Assembly (NCBI GenBank): GCA_030248065.1
Contig: JASAMV010005838.1
Coordinates: forward strand, 34,836 to 98,835
DNA: 64,000 nucleotides
DNA from: Rhynchonema sp. JSB1_4
Lineage: Eukaryota > Nematoda > Chromadorea > Monhysterida > Xyalidae
Direction: 5' to 3'
Shown here: positions 59,930 to 64,000 of the stretch, one piece after another
How positions within the stretch are numbered: position 1 is the stretch's first letter
How the letters are laid out: every line of letters starts with the position of its first letter
Made by a program: the position numbers and the translations under genes
Notes under the pieces: generated by a model
What the model was told of the DNA's origin: nothing
The model's input: the letters and a program-made list of their open reading frames with translations, nothing else
The model's database searches: none

Positions 59930-61135
59930 TTATTGCTTCTTTGGTGCTCAACTTTACTGAAACAAAACAAACAAGTTCAAATACATACATTTTAGGGTAA
60001 TGTTGGAAACTTGGCACAGTATCGTGTGTGCTGACTTGACAGCGCTCTGTATCTATTGCTAAAATATTTTGGGCTTTGCCCCGCTGTAAACATCAGCAGG
60101 CGGGCGACGGTTCAGTCCCGGGGCACAGGTTCAGGCCCGGCCATTCAGGCCCGGCTGGAGCCTAAGCCTCCCTATAAATGGGTTAAATATGATGGGCTTG
60201 AATCGGCCGGGCCTGAAAAACTGGGCCGGAAAAGGTCGGGTCTGAACTTCCGGGACTGAATAGTCACGGAATAGAAAAAATTTTCTGTGTCCAAGTTTTC
60301 CATTTGCATTTTCCAATATGACTAAGGGCATACTGGAAGATGGAAATGAAACAAAACATTTTCTGTGTAAAATCTGACCAATCAGCGGTCGAGAATTGTG
60401 CGGAACAGAAAATGTTTTTGTGACTTGTAAAAACATGACAGAAAATGTTTTATTTTATTTCTATTGTCCATTTTCCAGCATGACTGCATATTGGAAAATG
60501 GAAATGGAAAGCTTGGACATTGAATAATTTTTTATTTCCATTTTCCATTTTCCACCATGACAAAGGGCGCCCGAAAACGCTGGAGTCGATTGCTAAAAAC
60601 GAAATGTTCTCCGTGTGGTTTTGAATACCTTGAATACGTTAAAGATTTATTCGTGGAAAAAATGGTATCAGAGCTTATTCCCGTTGATTCACTGATATGC
60701 ACTTCAAGGAGAAACTGCTCCCATTATGTGATACTTGGGTGAGGAGAGTACAAACAGAGACCAAACTAATGGATGAAACACACGCAAGCATGGCCATCAT
60801 AATAATAGCCACGTTTCCCACACGGTATTAGCGACTTATACATACGTACCATAATACGAAATCACAACAGCAGGAACCACGCAATGTTTATGCTTTTTCT
60901 CCGAAGCTGCCGATTGTAATTTGAGAGCATTATAGTCTCATATTGCAACTTTCCGCATACAAAATCCGAAGGAGCACCAAAGCTGACGCAAACAATAAAA
61001 CTAGACAGATGGTCAGATGAAACGCATGAATTTTATGCTTTTCGTGTTCTGAAAGTTTATACGCCGAACTTTGGCCATGAAAACTGTTTACCGGAGTTTT
61101 CCATATGGAGCCCCCCCCTAGAGCACTCCGAGGGC
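59930..61135. other. Repeat-rich gene-free stretch
   Basis: The segment 60105-60270 (ggttcaggcccggctggagc, gccgggcctgaaaaact) matches 39358-39465. From 60270 to 60560, ttccattttcc-type arms repeat in both orientations and form an imperfect palindrome. Confidence 0.45.
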
Positions 61136-61824
61136 CAGGGTTGTTTCAAAAAAAAGTGGTTAACTAAAAAAATTAAAAAAAATTTTTTTTTGAAACTCAG
61201 ATTTTGCTTTTTTTAATAGAAAAGTTGCCCAAAATGGGCTCAAATGTCCAAAAATGGCCTTTTTCGAGGCAAAAAAATTGGCACTTTTTTTCTGTGGACG
61301 GGACAATTTTTCCAAAATCGCGCCTGCGGCGCCCTGTATTGTCCCCAAATCCGTACAGGGATGCGCGGGGCTGGTCTTTTATAGTGATGTGGCACCGATA
61401 ATGTACTACAGCATGCTACTACACATGTATAGATGCAGGTCTGGTGCAAAACCGGGCGCGCAAAGTCGATCTGACGCGCAAGATTTGGGCTGTAATCGAT
61501 ATTTTGATGGTCGTATATCAGATATACGGCATGAGATGCATTAAAATACGTTGTACGGCATGCTACAATACATCAGAGTAACATCGCTAGTGAACATCAA
61601 CCTCAGACTGGTCGGAGACCCTGGAATCTGCACAACACTACCGGTGTCACCACACAAGTTCGGTCTCAGGCGAAAATTTTTCAATTTTTGAAAAATATGT
61701 TGCATAGATTTCATTTATCCTGAAACGTCGTTTGCAACACTTTTTCTAATAAAAAAATTTTTCGTCAAAAAGAAATTTTTTTAAAAAAAGCTCGTTAATT
61801 AAAAAAAAAGTTTTTTCAACCCTG
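61136..61824. mobile_element. hAT-like element, CAGGGTTG family
   Basis: The ends CAGGGTTGTTTCAAAAAA and TTTTTTCAACCCTG lie between 8-bp flanks CCGAGGGC and CCGAGAGC (7 of 8 identical). It inserted into a gagcccc-type palindromic motif. There is no transposase. Confidence 0.72.
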
Positions 61825-62950
61825 CCGAGAGCTCTAATGGGAAATGTTTCCGAATAAAGCTCCCGGTGCTCTATTTGGAGTAAAATGTTTTGCAAAAATC
61901 GACTAGGAAATCAGAGGTTTATACTCCGAAAAGAACATAAACAGGCCACTTTCGCGCATTTTTATAGCAGAAACTTCTCCAAGATCGAGCAATACGTGAT
62001 TTGATATGAACAAAAACTCATTGTGATCACATTTAATAACATTAGCCTTGATTTCCAGCAATGTCAAAAACATACCCACGAACCCCGAGCCGGGCGGAAA
62101 AAAGTCCGAATAGAGCCCCGGGGGCTCGATTTAGGTCGAATGTTGTAAACCATAAGACTGATTTTCCACCTTTTCCGAATAAACAGCCCCGGGGCTTTAT
62201 GCGGCAAACTCAGGTGCTTAATTTCTGCTGCCTCGCATTGCTTCAGCGATGCAGAAGGTCCAGAGCATCAGGAGTTGGTTCAGTGACGCGTGTACGCTAA
62301 TCCACTCGCAGTCGCTTGAAGTCTCCCCGAGGAACCGTTACGGAAAAAGATTTGGCGCATTCGTTCGCTGGCTCATGTTTTTGTTGTTGAACTAACTGCA
62401 TTTCTGCAACACTTCAAAAAAAACATCATACTCAGAGTGGAACGCAAAAAAGTTCGGAGCAACTGAAGCGAAATATGAATATTCAAGCATAGTGCGGAAG
62501 GCAAACCCGCTGATAATGTTGCCGCACACACGCGCACAGTACGAGTTTTGATGGGATGGGTTTGCCATGAGCCCAATGTATGTATGTACATACATAGACA
62601 CTGTTGGGTCCCGGAAAATGCCAAACAAGTGCCCCCACGCCTCGACAAAGCCCAACTGGCTTTTTTTAGAAATGTTTCGTATGCCTTACAGTGTCACATT
62701 AGGTTGCTTATTTGAAACTGGCACTGTGCCAATTAGTTTTCATAATTGTTTGAAGTGTTCAATGTTCACGACAATCGTGCATCAATCACCTTTTTCTATG
62801 AAGTCCCAAATCTTAAAGCGAGGCCAAAGTAAGCAAGCCACGGGGGGACTTGTTTGGCATTCTCCGACCCGTGACAGAGAAGTGGATGGCTTGTTATATT
62901 TATTCGCACTGGCGCTTCAGTTGCCTCCCCGCCTGCAAAAAAACACACGA
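61825..62950. other. Gene-free stretch with gagccccgggg motifs
   Basis: Motif copies lie at about 61854-61882, 62111-62136 and 62175-62203. Frames at 62567-62953 have no motif. Confidence 0.35.
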
Positions 62951-62952
62951 TA

Positions 62953-63092
62953 GAAGTTGACAATGAGACCGTGTTTTACTACTGCTTGCATCCACCTGCC
63001 CGGGTACCAACAGAATCAATTTTGACACGTTGTTCTACAGGATGGTGTTTTGACACCCGCTATCCAAACCTTGTGTGGTATATATGTAGGTA
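62953..63092 (+). CDS. Possible Cys-rich exon
   Basis: After cacacgatag a frame reads EVDNETVFYYCLHPP, ILTRCSTGWCFDTRYPNLVWY and ends at a good donor, TGTAG|GTAGCC (near 63092). Composition is coding-like, the family unknown. It may belong with 59776-59926, but the join could not be shown. Confidence 0.28.
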
Positions 63093-63695
63093 GCCGTGCT
63101 GCACAAGCTACTGTAGTTTTTCTATTGATGACAAATTTGCTTTTGACAAGTCAAATTTTGGCGTTGCTCTCAAATTACATTTTGGAAGAAACTTTCAAAA
63201 TGAGGCACCCCATACGGTATGCATGCTGCCCTTTTGCAGCAACCTTTCCAGATCTATGTATTAGCATTTCTTCTGCAGAAAGATGTGTTCATGTACCACG
63301 GGGTTTTTTTATCTTGAAACCTCGAGCGGAGATACAGTACAATAGAAATTAATAGAGAAGGCACAAGAATTTGTGTGTACAATATAAGAACCGTTCCATT
63401 CAGGACTATAATTATGAAAGAAAACCAAAAGAAGATCAAATTACATAGTTGGGAAAGTAAAAAGAGCAATACTCCAAGCATTGCACAAGAGCATGAGCAA
63501 ACCCGCCACTAAGAACCAGTCGGTACTTGAAACATCACGTCAGCAGATCTTGACAAAACCCGATCTTGCACTCTTGCGGAATTCGATAATCATTAAAAAG
63601 AAGAAGAAAGTGCACAATTACGTATATAGGTGTAATAGTCAGTTCGTGTTCTCAAAAACTGGTTCCAGTTCCCCTCCACGGGTTCCAAGTTGCAC
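63093..63695. other. Gene-free stretch
   Basis: No exon is supported; it probably includes the 3' UTR of the minus-strand gene that ends at 63696. Confidence 0.35.
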
Positions 63696-63877
63696 CTAGG
63701 GCACAAGCTTGTGCACCCTTGTCGTTTGTATTCGCGGTGCCCGCATCATGGTCAACCAATGGTCAGCCAATTCGCCCGGTGCGTGAATCCCGAACGCCAA
63801 TCGCCCGATAATCGATATTTTCGAGTGAACATTAATTGCACTGCGCGCTTTGAGCGGGTTCGCTGAGACACGCGTGC
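63696..63877 (-). CDS. Synaptotagmin-like C2 domain protein, last exon (partial)
   Basis: A strong acceptor (CCCCCTTGCTGTGTCAG) opens a 59-codon exon ending in TAG. It encodes SIIGRLAFGIHAPGELADHW then LTMMRAPRIQTTRVHKLVP. This matches the end of synaptotagmin and rabphilin C2B domains: IGR..LG....G..HW..ML..PR.P...WH.L. The Trp of the WHxL motif, used in docking and oligomerisation in synaptotagmins, is Val here. Earlier exons lie beyond the window end. A synaptotagmin relative rather than a canonical Ca2+ sensor is likely. Confidence 0.55.
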
Positions 63878-64000
63878 CTGACACAGCAAGGGGGATAATA
63901 CATAGTGTTTTTGGAGGTTTCTGATCCTGCGCAGTTGCAGATTAACTTTCTTTGACAGTGACATGATCGAAATTGTGAGCGATGTCAACCTTGGTCATTA

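Noticed and set aside
62567..62953. A 128-codon plus-strand frame
   Set aside because: No family motif; overlaps dispersed repeat-like sequence.

Overview
The window is animal nuclear DNA: protein-coding pieces are short exons bounded by GT...AG introns, and between them lie dense small palindromic DNA transposons, a Penelope-type reverse transcriptase, a Helitron-like end and tRNA-like SINE remnants. The protein families (Shank, astacin, thrombospondin type 1 repeat, kelch, synaptotagmin-like C2) point to a bilaterian. Several acceptors read TTTTCAG and astacin plus TSP1 is common in nematodes, but I cannot name the organism. There is nothing bacterial: no operons, no Shine-Dalgarno sites, no CRISPR.

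Layout. 1-10 kb: mostly non-coding, with one degenerate frame (962-1493), small TIR elements, and an intronless lysine-rich ORF (8821-9693) lying between two identical 81-bp direct repeats. 10.2-10.5 kb: the first two coding exons of a Shank-like gene on the minus strand, which runs off the left edge or has exons I cannot see. 10.5-32 kb: almost gene-free; palindromic elements, a Tc1/mariner-like TIR element (31268-32496) and a mariner-like remnant. 32.9-34.2 kb: two possible plus-strand Cys-rich exons.

34.7-47.6 kb holds the main gene, on the minus strand. Eleven exons join in phase into 637 codons (plus one tentative exon upstream) and encode an astacin zinc metalloprotease, then a TSP1 repeat, then a kelch beta-propeller at the C-terminus. 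Its introns are full of transposons, among them a Penelope RT fragment and an RGG-box coding exon that is itself split by a hAT-like element. 48-52.4 kb is a nest of palindromic elements, including a 3.3-kb one with 8-bp target duplications and ~20-bp tandem repeats in its arms.

55.0-59.2 kb: a second minus-strand gene, five exons joining in phase into 509 codons. It encodes a Cys-rich, apparently extracellular protein with a partial TSP1-like repeat and a VWA-like region. 59.7-63.1 kb: repeats and two possible plus-strand Cys-rich exons. 63.7-63.9 kb: the last exon of a minus-strand synaptotagmin-like C2 protein.

The two complete-looking genes are both probably extracellular, lie head to tail and both carry TSP1-type sequence; a shared matrix role is inference only. 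The observations I would check first are the astacin-TSP1-kelch architecture with a substituted Met-turn, the lysine-rich ORF between identical direct repeats, and the interrupted RGG exon.
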